64,000 nucleotides of DNA, from the NCBI GenBank assembly GCA_015680685.1, contig MNCI01033682.1, forward strand, positions 203,591 through 267,590. Reading direction: 5' to 3'. Both the position numbers and the translations under genes were made by a program. The DNA is from Gnetum montanum (Eukaryota > Streptophyta > Gnetopsida > Gnetales > Gnetaceae). The notes below the pieces were generated by a model. That model searched no databases and was not told where the DNA came from. It saw nothing but the letters and a program-made list of their open reading frames with translations. Below, one piece after another: positions 34,727-46,963 of the stretch (its first letter is position 1; each line of letters starts with the position of its first letter).

Positions 34727-35637
34727 TGATGAGTGACGAGGTATCCCTACACTCAACCATACAAAACGAGCATAGCATGCGCAATCCGGTCGAACTTCGT
34801 AGACTAAATGCCTACACGCCCCATGGAACACTTGGGGTTAATCATTCATTGTCTTCTTAGACTTACTTGTAGTTGTCACGGTGTATGGTTAAGTAAGTTC
34901 GAGGTATATGATTTTTATAGTTTTTAATGTTTTTCTCCTATGCTATCGAGGTGAAGCGTTGAGAAACTAACTAACTCTAACTAATGACTAAGTCTAAATT
35001 AACTAGCATCAGCATCCGTTCCCACTTACCGTACACACCCTGAACTGTGCAACCACGGCTACCAAACACTAATCGTTACTAGGATCACCACACGTAACGC
35101 ACGTACTTGAAGTCGTCGTACTGAGACACTTAACTAGCCTAAGCATAATGAGCATCCATTCCTTGACTAGCCGTACACATCCTTAGATGCTCGTAATCAA
35201 GTCGTACTCATTCCACATTCTAGGAGTTGAGGGTGAGAGAATCTAATCGCGATGAGCAGTCGATTCCTTGATTAGCTGTACACATCCGTAAATGCTCGTA
35301 ATCAAGTCGTACTCATGCCGCGCTACTGCAAGGTAATAAATAACAGGTAAGAAATAACATGTAATCAATAACAAGTAATAAAATCCTATTCCATGCACTG
35401 CAAGGTTTATCCACAAAGCTTGTCTTTATTGCCATACACAACTTGCGTTTAGGTACAATGTTGCTCTAATAAAGATCCGTTCACTTGGGGACTCCTACTG
35501 CAGGCACATGGAAAATATTCTATCTCTGGAGTGATCAATCTACCAGAGTTTCTCTACTTCTAGCCTAGGATGGAAAATAAGGGGAGTGCCACCTCTTATT
35601 TATAGATATCGCGGCTCATACAAATCGCGTCTCATCA
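34727..35637 (-). repeat. Solo LTR of family A
   Basis: 911 bp, TGATGAG...CTCATCA, with no internal region on either side. Flanks ATCAA (34722-34726) and ATAAA (35638-35642) match at 4 of 5. It splits the RTE reverse transcriptase. Its U3 is only about 33 bp, so most of the palindrome array is gone. It contains an internal repeat of about 75 bp, copies starting near 35149 and 35254. Confidence 0.88.
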
Positions 35638-37068
35638 ATAAATAAAAATACCAAAGAGAGTTGAAGAAAGTAGATAACCTTACTTAAATCCATTTTTTCT
35701 CTAGAATTGAAATTTTTTCTTTAGCTTGCTATCTATAATTTCAATAATCACTTTCTCATATAATCTTTAAGTTACTACAATCAAATCTAAAGTGAGGCCA
35801 ATTTTATGTAACTGTAACCATAGTTTTGTATAAACCACTAAATCATATGCTTTTGTAAAATTAATAAATCAAATAAAAAAATTTTAGTAGGCATTTTTGC
35901 AACCTTCATGCAATGTTTGAGAGTAACTAAGTGATCAATATTAGAGTGATTTTGTTAAAGCCTACTTGACAGCTTGTCGTGACTTGGTTACTTTCAATCC
36001 AAAAACTTATTCTCTTTTTTAGTAGTGTGTTTAATAACCTAGCAAAAATATTACTTACAAGAATCATGTGATAATTGATGAAAATATTTTTATCCTCCTT
36101 TATGTAACAAGATAGCTTTACTAGTTTTCCAATGTTGATCTAACCTTTGCTCAATTGTTGAATTTAATTTGTGCCAAAATTTTCTATGATTAGAAGGTCC
36201 TACCTACTTTAATAATTTTGCATATAAACCATTTGAATCTATAGTTTTGCTAGATGCTAGCTTTTTAATACCCTCTATGACACCTTCAAGAGTAAATATT
36301 AGGGGTTCTTTTTCTAGAATAGTAGTAGAATTATCATCTTATCTTATAAATAGCTTATTGTAAATTGAACAAATATCTTGAAAAGAAAAATTAAATGATA
36401 AAGAGGCTTTATGACAAAAACATTCTTAAAATAGTCTAGGTCCTTTTTTAATGGTGTAAGCAAAATATTATTGTTGCTCCAAGATTAATTTTCTTCTCTT
36501 GGTTATAATCCTTTATTTACATATCTTAACGAAACTTTGTCTGTGACTCTTATTTACATTCTTAATATTTTGTCTAACCTACACATAATCTTGATTAAAC
36601 TAAGCATTCTAAGCACTTGGTTGCAATGAATGCATAACTTTCTTAGCAACTGAAAGTAAAATTTGTTCAAGCTCCTTATGTTTTCTTTCAAGAGTCCATT
36701 TTTTATGTGTTGCATTAATTATTTTTCCCTTGGCTCTTCGAGTAAGTTTGTATTGATATTTTTTCTATTTAATATGTTGTAATACATTATTATATACAAA
36801 GTAATGTTTTGATAGAGCAGCAGCTGTAGCTAAGTTAGTTGGCTCAGATGCTTTGCACCCCTGAAGGTACTTGTTTAAATTCCAATACCAATAGCCTAAA
36901 TTTTAACTTGGAGGCATGTTCCAAGTATAGATAATGCACTCAAATATTCTCTCAAAAAATCATTTCTGTTCCAACACCTTTGTTACATGTCTTTCAAACT
37001 TTATCCATTTTTCAAGGTTACAACATGGGAAAAAAAATTTCCAATTATAAGGATGACTCCTTAGTTGT
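35638..37068 (-). mobile_element. RTE-type LINE, N-terminal part of reverse transcriptase and upstream
   Basis: On the minus strand: an LVSNIFARLLNTLLKKRI-like stretch, CQVGFNK (the QAGFR motif), and IFLFDLLILQKHMI in the place of the VDFxKAFD motif. This continues straight into the segment at 34726-34167. The sequence above 36240 should be the endonuclease but is too decayed to name. Confidence 0.6.
36830..36965 (+). mobile_element. tRNA-derived SINE-like fragment
   Basis: TAGCTAAGTTAGTTGGCTC resembles a tRNA A box and TGTTTAAATTCCAATACC a decayed B box, spaced about 45 bp apart. The 3' end is not defined. It lies within the upstream part of the RTE LINE. Confidence 0.4.
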
Positions 37069-37995
37069 TGATGAGTGAGTAGGTATTCCAACACTTCACC
37101 ATACAAGTCACAAGCATTCACATGCAACTAGATCATAATCCATGGATGGACAATATAAGTATGCTAGTGGTTGAAAGTTGGCTCATGATCATTGTCTTTT
37201 CAATTTAAGCTAGTGAAGTGTGAGTAGTATGGTGTAACTCTCAATGAGGTATATGATATCATGATGTTGTAGGCTCAAATTACTTCTAAGTGCTTTCATA
37301 ATAATAATAATGAGAATGAAATCTAAATCTAATAATAGAAATGTAAATCTATCCTAGCCTATGATCATAGGCATCTATTCCTAGTTTTCCATACACACTT
37401 TGGGCTCATGTAACCATTACCAGGATTACCAAGTGAAGTCACTACTAAGAAAATCAAGTGAAGTCACTATCGGGTTACCAAACGTCTACACTAAATGCTC
37501 GAAACTAGTTGTACTTATTTCACCTTACTAATGAACATGAGAAAAGTAAAATACTTAGAAAATGTAAAAAACTAAACTAAAGTAAACACATTAAAGAAAT
37601 GAAAATTAAACTAAGGAAAATGATTGATTAAAAATAAAGAAACTAAGTGTAATGCTATAATGGTGAGAAATAATCTAGATCTTTGTTTCCGACCATGAAT
37701 TGTACCCAAGTACAATCCACTTGACCAAAGATTTTGTACAACTATTCAACACTACACTATGAGCATTCACTCTATTGTTAAGTCTAAGTTATGAAAACAA
37801 ACTACGAGAATTTTGCTAAGTGTTGAATGAAAGTTGTTCATTTGATGCAACCAAGGATTGGTATTTATAGTATTGACTTAGATCCTCTACATCACATCAA
37901 CAATGATGTATGCAGGGTTGTGATGTCATAGATACAATATATAGATGTGATATCATAAATACGATATTGTGGCTTATAAAAAACAAATTTTATCA
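37069..37995 (-). repeat. Family A LTR, 3' LTR of a third minus-strand element
   Basis: 927 bp, starting TGATGAGTGAGTAGG and ending TATCA. On the internal side the minus strand reads CACGGAGGTA before the LTR, a polypurine tract, so the element extends to the right. TATA box at 37862-37869. No matching 5' LTR is found in the window. Confidence 0.85.
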
Positions 37996-40989
37996 TACCT
38001 CCGTGACTAACTAGAAAATTGTCCTCGAGTTAAAACAAAAGGAGGATAAAGTTCCTTATGAAATTGTGAGCTATACTCAGACTTTGACATGACTAATTAT
38101 ATACATCACTACTTAACTCTGAATGCTACATTGTAGTTTGAGTGGTGCTTTACAAAATTATCATGCATTACATGATGGACACACATGACAACAAAAGAAA
38201 ATGATAAAGCTTGATGTAGCCTCATGTCCCTAGTCGTGGTAGCTCCTCCATCGGCTTCTTCCCTTTATCATCAAGCTTTGGAATCTAGTATTTGTTGAGT
38301 AACACCTAAAGTTTTTCCTCTTCTGATCTAGAATCATGTACCATCTAGGTGAATTTTGTGATGCTTGTTGGAGTTAGTATTTCTCATGGGCATGGTAGTT
38401 GTAAAAACATCTTATTTGCTTTTACATAATAAGCTACAAACAACTTTCTTTCTTCTTCAAATGCCCTAGCTACTTTTCTTGGATCTTGATAGTCGGTAAT
38501 TCTATAGGCCAAGTTTACTACTACATATTTCTAATTTTAGTAGCTAGCTTTTACTATTTTAAGTTCTAATTTTGCAATGCATAGTTTTTGTTGTGCATCT
38601 TTTCGATTTGCAAACTTCTTTTCATACATTGTAGCTACTTGCTATTCTAGCTCATTCCTTTGTTTACTTACTATAAGCATGGCCAAATTAGCATATCATA
38701 CCAAAGATTTGCTAATCCCATGTACTCTGTAAGGTCTTCAATATGCAAGTTCTTGTTCTTCATTTCAACTTGGTGAACATGGGGAAGGTTATCTAGGATC
38801 GGCTACCAATCAAGTGTCTGTGTGGTAATGGAGATGATTTTGGCTTTAGCTAACTAGATTTCTTTTTCATTATTTTTTTATACATGTCCCTTGGTCTTTG
38901 AAGTATTCTTTGAGCCTCTCATGATTTTTGGTCTCATGTTACCACATGCTAATCTCAATGGCAAATTTTTAATGGAGAATGTGGACTTCTTCCATTGATA
39001 AGCTTCTATTCTCTTTGGCCAATTTCCTCATATCTTGGTTGACTCTGGCAAATTGTTCTCTCAATTGATAGATGCTTTCTTCGAGAACATTCTTTTGTTT
39101 TTCTATATCTATCAACCTTGTATTTTTAGTAGCAATTCTTTTATTTTCTTCTTCAAGGGTAGTTATTGCTTTGACATGTGTGTACGTTTATGCTTCTATC
39201 ATAGATGCATTCCATGATACTTTTTTTTTCCATCTCCACTTGGATGTTCCTAGCTATCAACTAGGTTACTTATATGGTTCTAAATTTATTGAGTTGGTTT
39301 GGTGCTATGTGTTGTGCAAGGTCTCTTTTTTCTACTCTGAGGAGTGTCAATTCAACATGCAACCTCTGCACTTCATTCTTTGCATTTTTAACTCTTATTT
39401 CAGCCATTACTAGCTTACCCTTTGTTGAAATTAAATTTGACTAGACTATAGTAATATCACTAGGGATATGAAAAAGAATTTGCATTACTTGGCCTATCTG
39501 CAACAATTGATCTAGGATATCTTCATGTTTTGCTAGAGGCATTAACATATTGGCTAATATTTCAACATCTTTAGCTCCAGTAATATCTATCGATGGCACA
39601 ATGAAAACATTAAATGATTCTTTTATATGATATGTGATCACCTATGCTACTCCTACTGCATCCTAGTGTTGCACTACAACTACTATGGTCGCTTCTCCTA
39701 TTTCCAACATGATTTGAAAAGATGTAGCATTCCTAACAATTTGTTGTGCCCAGCCTTCACCTTCTCTTGCCTACAAAGATACTTGACCACTTGTAGGTTC
39801 TATTGATATTACAAGCCTTATGGAATTATCTCTTATTCTATATATTACAAATCCTTCCCTATTTCTCAAACTCATGGTTTCTAGAATTTGTTGCAAATGG
39901 ATTATCAGAGGTATATAGCAATATTGATATGGTGGAGTGCTTGCTTCAAGTTTATTACCAGTAGGAGTTGACCCATTGGGTCCTACTTGCACTGGTCTTG
40001 TTGCTAGAATGTTTCCTATGGGTGTAGATCCTACTACTCCCTGAATGCTTGTTGGTTGCTTTAGCTAATCTTTCTTTAGAGGCACTCACTTAAACATCTC
40101 AACATAAGATGCATTCTAGGCCTTGCATAAGATATCATTTGTATAACCTAGAATCCTGACTTGCTTACATAACATTTTGATGAGGCAAGGAAATGGCAAT
40201 GTGAGTTTTCCTACCTTCTTTTCTTCAAATCTCCTTTGGATTTCTAAGAATAACAAATGAGCTAGATTTGCATTGAATTTCCCCATAAGAATAGTAGTTC
40301 TTCTTGCAGTGTAGGTGGAAATTCTATTCAATCACTTACTAGGAAAGATGTGGTAGGTTCCTATCTTGAAGTATAGTTTCTCCTTAGCAGACAATTCACT
40401 ATATATTCTTTATCTATCATGCCATAAGCTCTTTGTAACCATAACTTCTTTGCTACTATGTTAAATGTTGTAGGTATCTATGCATTGTTTGCTCCAAAAT
40501 TAGGAATATTGAGTGCCTTGGCAATTGGCATGACTGAATAAGGCACAAAGACTCCTTCAATTTTTACTATGGCATCATCTTGATTATTTTTTCCAAAATT
40601 AGTACACTTCTCCTAGATACCATTCTTCACTGCATGATAGAGTTGGTCATAGAGGTGAGGCTTGTAGTTATTCTTGGAAGTTGGCAAGCACGAATTCCAT
40701 GAATGGTCTAAAGTTCCACGATAATTGTGGACATAATTGATTTTTCTTGGATGGCTTGAAGACATTCTATTGACAACGTGAGGTGATATCCATGCTCTAG
40801 AGTTCATGGTGCTTTAGCCTTAGCTTATGTAGAGTCTTTGGTTGCAGGTGTTTGCTAATCGATGCTTAAAGATTAAGCCTCCTACTTTACTTGTGGAGTT
40901 TGTTCTTCAGCTCATCCTCTGCCTCTACCTTTCGGTATTTTGCTTCCTTGTTGTGAGGGTCCTTTCGCTATGGGTCTCTTGAGAGCCAT
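37996..40989 (-). pseudogene. Long decayed ORF of the 37-41 kb element, no standard gypsy domain
   Basis: From an ATG at 40989 the minus strand starts MALKRPIAKGPSQQGSK, Lys/Arg/Gly-rich, and stays codable in pieces to about 38400. At 40331-40116 it has GKLTLPFPCLIKMLCKQVRI, which resembles the LPFPSLITxLC signature of the putative plant transposon protein domain (PF20167-like) found beside some gypsy elements. Below about 38420 it joins sequence shared with element 2. No gag, RT or integrase is seen. I cannot give it a function. Confidence 0.45.
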
Positions 40990-41942
40990 CTACAATGACA
41001 AAGGATTTGTTTAAATTACTTAAGGATTTTAAACAAGTCCCTAATGATTCATGTTCTTCTCTTGAGTTCTTGATTTTCATCCAATTTTTATCCTTATTTT
41101 TATTTATAGCTCTTAATATAGCTCTTAATATGATTGCAGAGTTAGAAAAAATTCAAAAAGAAACCCTTATTGGTTGTACTTTTATATGTTAATAATTATC
41201 ATAGTTATTATTTCCTTGTCCATTGTGTAATTGGATGGTTGGCTAGGAGAATCAATTAGTTTATTCGCTTTCATTTAGTTAATTGATTAAAATATGCTTA
41301 TTTGTTCTTATTCTTACCCTTAATATACTCTTCTGGTGTTAGAGAAATTTGATACAATTTGACTTATTTGCATGTAGCACTCTCTCCCATGATTGAGTTG
41401 GTCACTCCATGATCAAAAAGGTTCAAAAATCATAGAAATCAAAGCTTCAGTGAGAGAGTTATTATGCTTGGAAGTTTGGCTACTAGAGGATTAGAAAAAC
41501 AACATGAGCTCCCCTTGCTAGGAATGTGGAAAATGAAAAATTTTCCAACTCTCATGTGTATATATAGATGGTTTTTATTAGATATATTGTAGATAAACAT
41601 CATAGGTGCAATGTATTAGGGTCTAATACATCGTAGCTACAACGTCACCATTGAAAATTTTTGAATTTTGAATGATTTTTGGTGAAAAATTTGGGTTAAA
41701 TGGAAAATTTAGAAGATGTACAGGTGGTCTAAAGGATGTTTAGTCATAGATGATTCTTAGAATATGAAAATTTGTGAAAAATGGGTTCTTTGGGAAAGAA
41801 AGTTAATGAGATATATAAGAGATGGTAGTAAGAATGGCCAAAAGTATGATTAGTTATGAGAATTTAGGAAAGTGAAAATTGATGGTTTAAGTGTCTTAGA
41901 GGCATAAGATGATGTGGAATTGGTAGTGAGGTATGAAACTAT
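40990..41942. other. Unrecognised sequence between the 40.9-kb ORF and the family B LTR
   Basis: Contains TATATATACACATGAG on the minus strand near 41560, a possible TATA box upstream of the ORF starting at 40989. It could be a decayed 5' LTR or leader of another family, but I find no partner LTR in the window. Confidence 0.35.
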
Positions 41943-43514
41943 TGGCAACCATTTGGGACCACCAATTTTTATGGCCTTCGATCTCGCAACCTTGGAAGTC
42001 ATGGGATGTGAAGGTGTTCTTAAAATAGGGTTTAGGTGCTTGTTGGTCTTTAGCCACACCAAGGCTTAGATAGCTCCAAATAGACTCAGTGGTTATGAAA
42101 CGTGAGTATGTGTTTACTGTTGTAAACATTGAAATGGTTGGGTTGTGTATGAAACTGTAATTGGCTAACATAAAAAAAAAATTAGCTAATTTTGTCAAAT
42201 ACTGTGAGTTATTGGAGGTTCCTATTTTGGAAAATCACTTAGTTTGTATAGTCCATATAGTACATTACTTGTAACAAATAAAATTTCACAAAAATATTTA
42301 AGCAAAATTCTGCCAATCTGCACCTAATTTTCCCTAGAGAGAAAATTTCACAAGAAAACTAGAAATAGAGCGACATTCAATGGGTTTTAGAGAAAGAAAA
42401 GAAAAGAAAGTAGATTTGTGTGGGATCTCAAAAATTTAAGGAAGATAATATGACATGAGGAAATAGTTCACAGTAAAACTATTCTAATTTAATGTATTAC
42501 GAATTGTCCAAACCCTCTGAGCTCAACAAGCAATTTCATAAAAGACACTCTTATTTAACTACCAAAATGGTTTGTAAATGACAAAGTACAAGCTTCTATT
42601 TGGCTAATTAAAATTGGTCAAGAATTGCAAACAATAGAACTTTCAGAAAAATTTGACAATTTTAAGATTGCAATATTTAAGCTAATAAACTTTAAAAATA
42701 AAGAAGCTATTTCAGTCATCTCAAAATATCAAAGATTTTCTAGATTCCCTAAACTCAAACAAGTAATTTATATAAGACATTACTATTAATTTGCTCAAGA
42801 TGCTTTTCTATAACATAAGCTCACATCCTTAATAGAAGTCTAATATTGTGCAAAAATAGAGCTATAAAGGCAACCTAGAAAAAATCTCAAAATTAAATGC
42901 CAAGCATGATACTAATTAAACTATTAGCTAAGTAACTAAAAAAATGAGAAGAAATGAAATCACAAGATTAAAACAAAGTAGCTAAATTGATGTCTTTAAC
43001 AACCCATGCTTTACAGGAAATCTCTAACAATTCTTCAAAGTTGCTCCACCCCTTCAAATCCTCCTTGATTTTCTTTATTATACTTAAGCACAATTTATTC
43101 TCTTAAACTTTTCTTTATTAATTCTTAGTACAACAACCTAATTTTCTATTCAAATATTTTTGTGCTAAAACCATACTATGGTAATCATTATTAGAAAATC
43201 CAAGAGGAATTCCTGTTATGTTCATATCCATATTAAATATACATTGATATATGAAGTGGAAACCAAAGAAGTCATAATTGAGAGGAACTAGTAATCCAAC
43301 CAAGTATATATTACATTCTTTCCAGTAGCCATATCTAAAATATACATTGACACTATGAAATGATCAATTGGTCTCATGATTTCATCATCCTTGAATTTAA
43401 AGAATCCTATGTATCCAACTTAATTAAACTAAAATTATTCTAATGTACGAGAATAATTTTAAGAAAATACGAGAGTTGTTAAAGTTTGCTCCATCAAATG
43501 GTATAAATGTGACA
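41943..43514 (-). repeat. 3' LTR of the family B minus copy
   Basis: About 1.57 kb. On the minus strand it starts TGTCACATTTATACC and ends AAATGGTTGCCA. Its R-U5 half matches the plus-strand LTRs at 57.5-60.4 and 60.7-62.1 kb (shared blocks around CCTCTGAGCTCAACAAGCAA, plus strand), while U3 differs. Confidence 0.75.
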
Positions 43515-43535
43515 ACGTTTCTTACCCCCCTCTTT
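43515..43535 (-). other. Polypurine tract of the family B minus copy
   Basis: The minus strand reads AAAGAGGGGGGTAAGAAACG just before the LTR. Confidence 0.7.
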
Positions 43536-43889
43536 GCACATTAGCTGAGAAAATAAATTTATTGGAAACATTTTTTTACATAGAAAAAATAGAAATCTTT
43601 TTTTAAGGAAAACTTAAGGTTTGATGGAATAAAAACCTCACTCCTAATAAAACTTAGGAAACTATATAAAAAAATTTTTATACAAACTATTTTGTAGGTG
43701 GGAAGAGAATAGTTAAGGTAATCCTTTTAGGAATCCTCATATTGTTAACCTCTCATATTCTATTTCTACGGTGATAAAAGCTATTCTTCATTCTTCTTGC
43801 CTAGTTGAAGCTTCAACTTGGTCCTCTTCACCATTGTTCCCAACAACTATTTTTGTCTCTTTCTCATCCAACTCTTTGGTCAATGATTT

Positions 43890-44201
43890 TTAAGACTCCT
43901 CCCAACCAGTTGCTTCTGTATCTTGAGACATGAAAGCCTCTCCCCAAGGATCACCTTTATTGGACTCTCCTTGCCATTCAGCTTTAGTGGTGCATTGATG
44001 AAAATTGCCCCAAATATTGGAATGTATTAAGCAACCACTAGTGAGGAAACTAAACTCATCCAAAAACCTAAGTAAAAAAAGGCTTTTGCTAGATGCTCCA
44101 TGGGTAGTTGCCTTAAAATAGGCTCTCATGATATGCTCTAGGTAGCATCCTATAACATATGGGATAAAAGGCCTTCTTGCTGCCATCTCTCCAAGAACCA
44201 T
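43890..44201 (-). CDS. Extra ORF downstream of integrase in family B, unknown function
   Basis: 103 codons, open, starting MVLGEMAARRPFIPYVIGCY and ending DTEATGWEES. The homologous place in the plus copy (about 56820-57110) encodes a clearly related protein (AYCKA...GASSESSLLLWLSDEFRFL, STHFNVW/HSNIWG, ECTTKAE...GESN). It lies sense to pol, between integrase and the polypurine tract, where some Tat-like elements carry an additional ORF. I recognise no domain. Conservation of an open frame in the older copy, when pol is broken, is notable. Confidence 0.5.
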   Translation of the reverse strand: MVLGEMAARRPFIPYVIGCYLEHIMRAYFKATTHGASSKSLFLLRFLDEFSFLTSGCLIHSNIWGNFHQCTTKAEWQGESNKGDPWGEAFMSQDTEATGWEES

Positions 44202-44810
44202 CTTTCTATCTCACACTTAAACACTTTACTTGCTTTTCTCATCCAAGCGTTGAATTGAGGAATGTTGTATTTCCAAGAAATTTACATCTTTTTATATAGT
44301 GTAAGATAAATTTGAAATTCCCACCAATTCCAACAACCAACTTTTCCATGTAGCCAAACTTATTTAACTTCCATCATTATACAGTTGGCTAATTCAAATT
44401 CCACTATTTAGTTGTTAAAATTAATTTGCCACTATGAAGTTATCTAAACCACCACTTCCACTTAACTCACATCACAAGTAATGATTACTTGAGATAATGT
44501 AAAATTAATATTTTAAACTAACACTTTAAATTTACGATTTAAACTAATACTCTAATGTATACATATTTTATTATATCATATATACTTGCCTAAACATGTG
44601 TATAGGATATACATACATATACAACGGTTAGATATTATAGAAGTATGTATAGATATTATTTATTATATATATTATAACTAAGTATATATATATTAAATCT
44701 TATAGATAAAAGTTTATTACTTACTACTATGTATACTTAATATTATTATAGTTACATTCATATTTATATTACTATATTATATACATGTATTAATATATAT
44801 ATATATATAT
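44202..44810. other. AT-rich spacer between integrase and the extra ORF
   Basis: Very AT-rich, with a TA run at 44795-44812. It contains the single ATAGT (44296-44300) that corresponds to the target site of the solo LTR in the plus copy. No gene. Confidence 0.7.
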
Positions 44811-45700
44811 TTAAGTTATGGGCATTTGCCCAAAATAATGTTTTATATATAAAACACTATACAAAAGTTGCAACTCCGTCCCACTTAATGTGGATAACTT
44901 ACATGTGTCTTCTGATAATTGTTTATTGATTTGAAATGGGCTAGTCCATACTGCTGAAAATTTAATTGACTTCTTCATATTCAAGAATAATACCAGATCA
45001 CTGATTCTAAAAGTTCTTTTCAAGGCTTTTTATTTAACCATATTTTAACTTGAGAAGCATTCTTCAATAAATTATCTTTAGCTTTATTCATTTCAACTTC
45101 TCTTTTGATGAGCACGGTCATGAAACTTCTATCTTTATCAGTTTTCTCATTATACTTTTGCACAAAATCTAAGGCTAAACTTATAATCTTATTTGTAACT
45201 CTTGCGAGCAAACCATAGACTAAGTTATAAGTTGATGTTCCAATAGCCTTTTTAAATCTAATACGGTCAGTCCATAATGCAGATTACAAATAATTGATTC
45301 AATTTGTTGAGTTCCCCTCCATTGACTTTTTGATGTAGAAAATAAGCTTTTTATTTGTAGATTCAGCTAAGCCATTTTTATGAGGATAATAATTTGAAGA
45401 AGAAAATAGAAAGATGGATTTCTTTAATGCCCATGTTATAAATTCTTTAGATTGAAAAGCAGATCCATTATCGGATACCAATACTTTAGGTAGACCAAAA
45501 TGACTTAGAATCTGTTCTTCTAAAAACTTAATTATGTCTGATGTTGAACTTTTCCTCAGAGATTTTTCTTTAGACCACTTAGTGAAGTAATTGGTAGCCG
45601 TGAGAATAAACTTATGTCTAGCTCTTAAAGGAGTAATTGTTCCAATAAAATCTAAGCCCCATTGCTCAAATGACCTATCCACAATTACCAGTTTTAGTGG
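44811..45700 (-). pseudogene. Family B minus copy integrase (core and C-terminus)
   Basis: From 45682 the minus strand reads SFEQWGLDFIGTITPLRARH, then ATNYFTKWS, FGLPKVLVSDNGSAFQ and HKNGLAESTNKK. The first catalytic Asp (ATDYFT in the plus copy) is Asn; the second Asp and the Glu remain. The C-terminal part (45211-44811) has KNASQVKIWLNKK and FRISDLVLFLNMKKSIKF in shifted frames. The N-terminal zinc-binding part is missing, lost at the N at 45701. Confidence 0.8.
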
Positions 45701-45701
45701 N
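45701..45701. other. Single N hiding about 0.5 kb
   Basis: The sequence left of the N matches 54700 onward in the plus copy, and the sequence right of it matches up to about 54195. About 500 bp of the colinear plus copy therefore have no counterpart here. Confidence 0.7.
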
Positions 45702-46900
45702 TTCAGTTTGGAATAGGAATCATTTGACCAGAGGCTCTATTAGCATAATGTGAACTAATGAGCTTTCCAAGTAATATTTGAAGTGTTGAAGTGCTTTAAT
45801 GACTGAAAATGCTTGTTTCTCTACATCTGAATAATTTAATTTTGAACCTTTTAACTAATACCCAAAAAATCCAGTTGGTTCATCATGAGTGTTTTCTCTT
45901 TGAGTTAAAATAATAATAATTGGATTGTTTGAATCAAAAGCATATAACTAGAAATCTTTCTTCAATTTTGGTTTTACCAAGTATGAAGCTTCTTGAATAG
46001 TCTTTTTAATTTCTACTAAAGCTTTCTCTAACTTTGGTGTTTTCCTTACTGGGATATCTTTCTTTAGCATATGCATCAAAGGTTTAGCAGTTCTAGTGAA
46101 TCCAGGGATAAATTTCTTAATGAAATTTATCTTTCCAAAGAAAGATCTAAGAGACATTTTAGTCGTAGGATGCTCAATATTCTGTATGGCTTGAATTCAA
46201 GAGTTATTTATAGCAATTCCTTCTTGACAAATTTACATGGCCTAGTAAACTTCTAAACATAATCCCAAAGAAACATTTCTTAGGATTTAATTAAATACCA
46301 TACTCATGACATTTGTCAAAAACATGTTGAATATGATCAATATGATCTTCCTTCCTTTTTGAAAAGACTATGATATCATTCAAATAAACTACAACGAGCT
46401 TGCCTATTAAACCTTTGAAGACTAAATCCATTGCTCTTTGAAAAGTAGCTCTGGAATTTGACAATCCAAATGGCACTCTTTGGTAAGTGAAAGCTCCCCA
46501 CTTGGTGATAAATGTTGTTTTATATCTATCACCCTTATTCATCATGATCTGACTATAGCCTAAAAAACCATGTAGGAAAGAATATACTTGACAACTTGAA
46601 ACTTTGATCAGCGTTTCATCAATTCTAGGAAGTGGGTATTTATCTTTTTCAGAGGCATCATTCAAATTTCTAAAATCCACATAAAGCCAAAAATAATGAT
46701 TTTTCTTTCTTATTGGAACAAGATTAGTAAGTCATGTCGAATATCAAACCAGATATATGATTTGGGCTTGTAATAACTTTTTGATCTCAGCTTCCATGGT
46801 TGGTTCAAATGATTGATTTAATTTCCTTTGTTTTTTCTTAATTGTCTTACAATTGTTTACTAAAGGATTTTTTATGTGTCATCACATCTAGTCTAAAAGC
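45702..46900 (-). pseudogene. Family B minus copy reverse transcriptase and standard RNase H
   Basis: The minus strand at 46680-46291 reads MDFRNLNDASEKDKYPLPRI, then FLHGFLGYSQIMM, TTFITKWGAFTYQRVPFGL and VVVYLNDIIVFSKRKEDH. The YLDD active site is YLND. From 46157 the RNase H part follows (RSFFGKINFIKKFIPGFT, then DEPTGFFGY and KLNYSDVEKQAFSVIKAL). Stops and a frameshift between the two parts make it inactive. Confidence 0.8.
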
Positions 46901-46963
46901 TTTAAGATCATCAATAGAACAAGCAAAATTTTTCAAATTATCTTTTAGGAGTAATAACAAATT

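Noticed and set aside
41938-41942. ACTAT beside the family B LTR as evidence linking it to the solo LTR at 55778
   Set aside because: The two LTRs belong to different families; with no second copy at the other end of the family B element the match is probably chance.
44500-44815. Promoter or matrix-attachment region
   Set aside because: AT-rich with TA runs, but simple sequence alone is not evidence of function.
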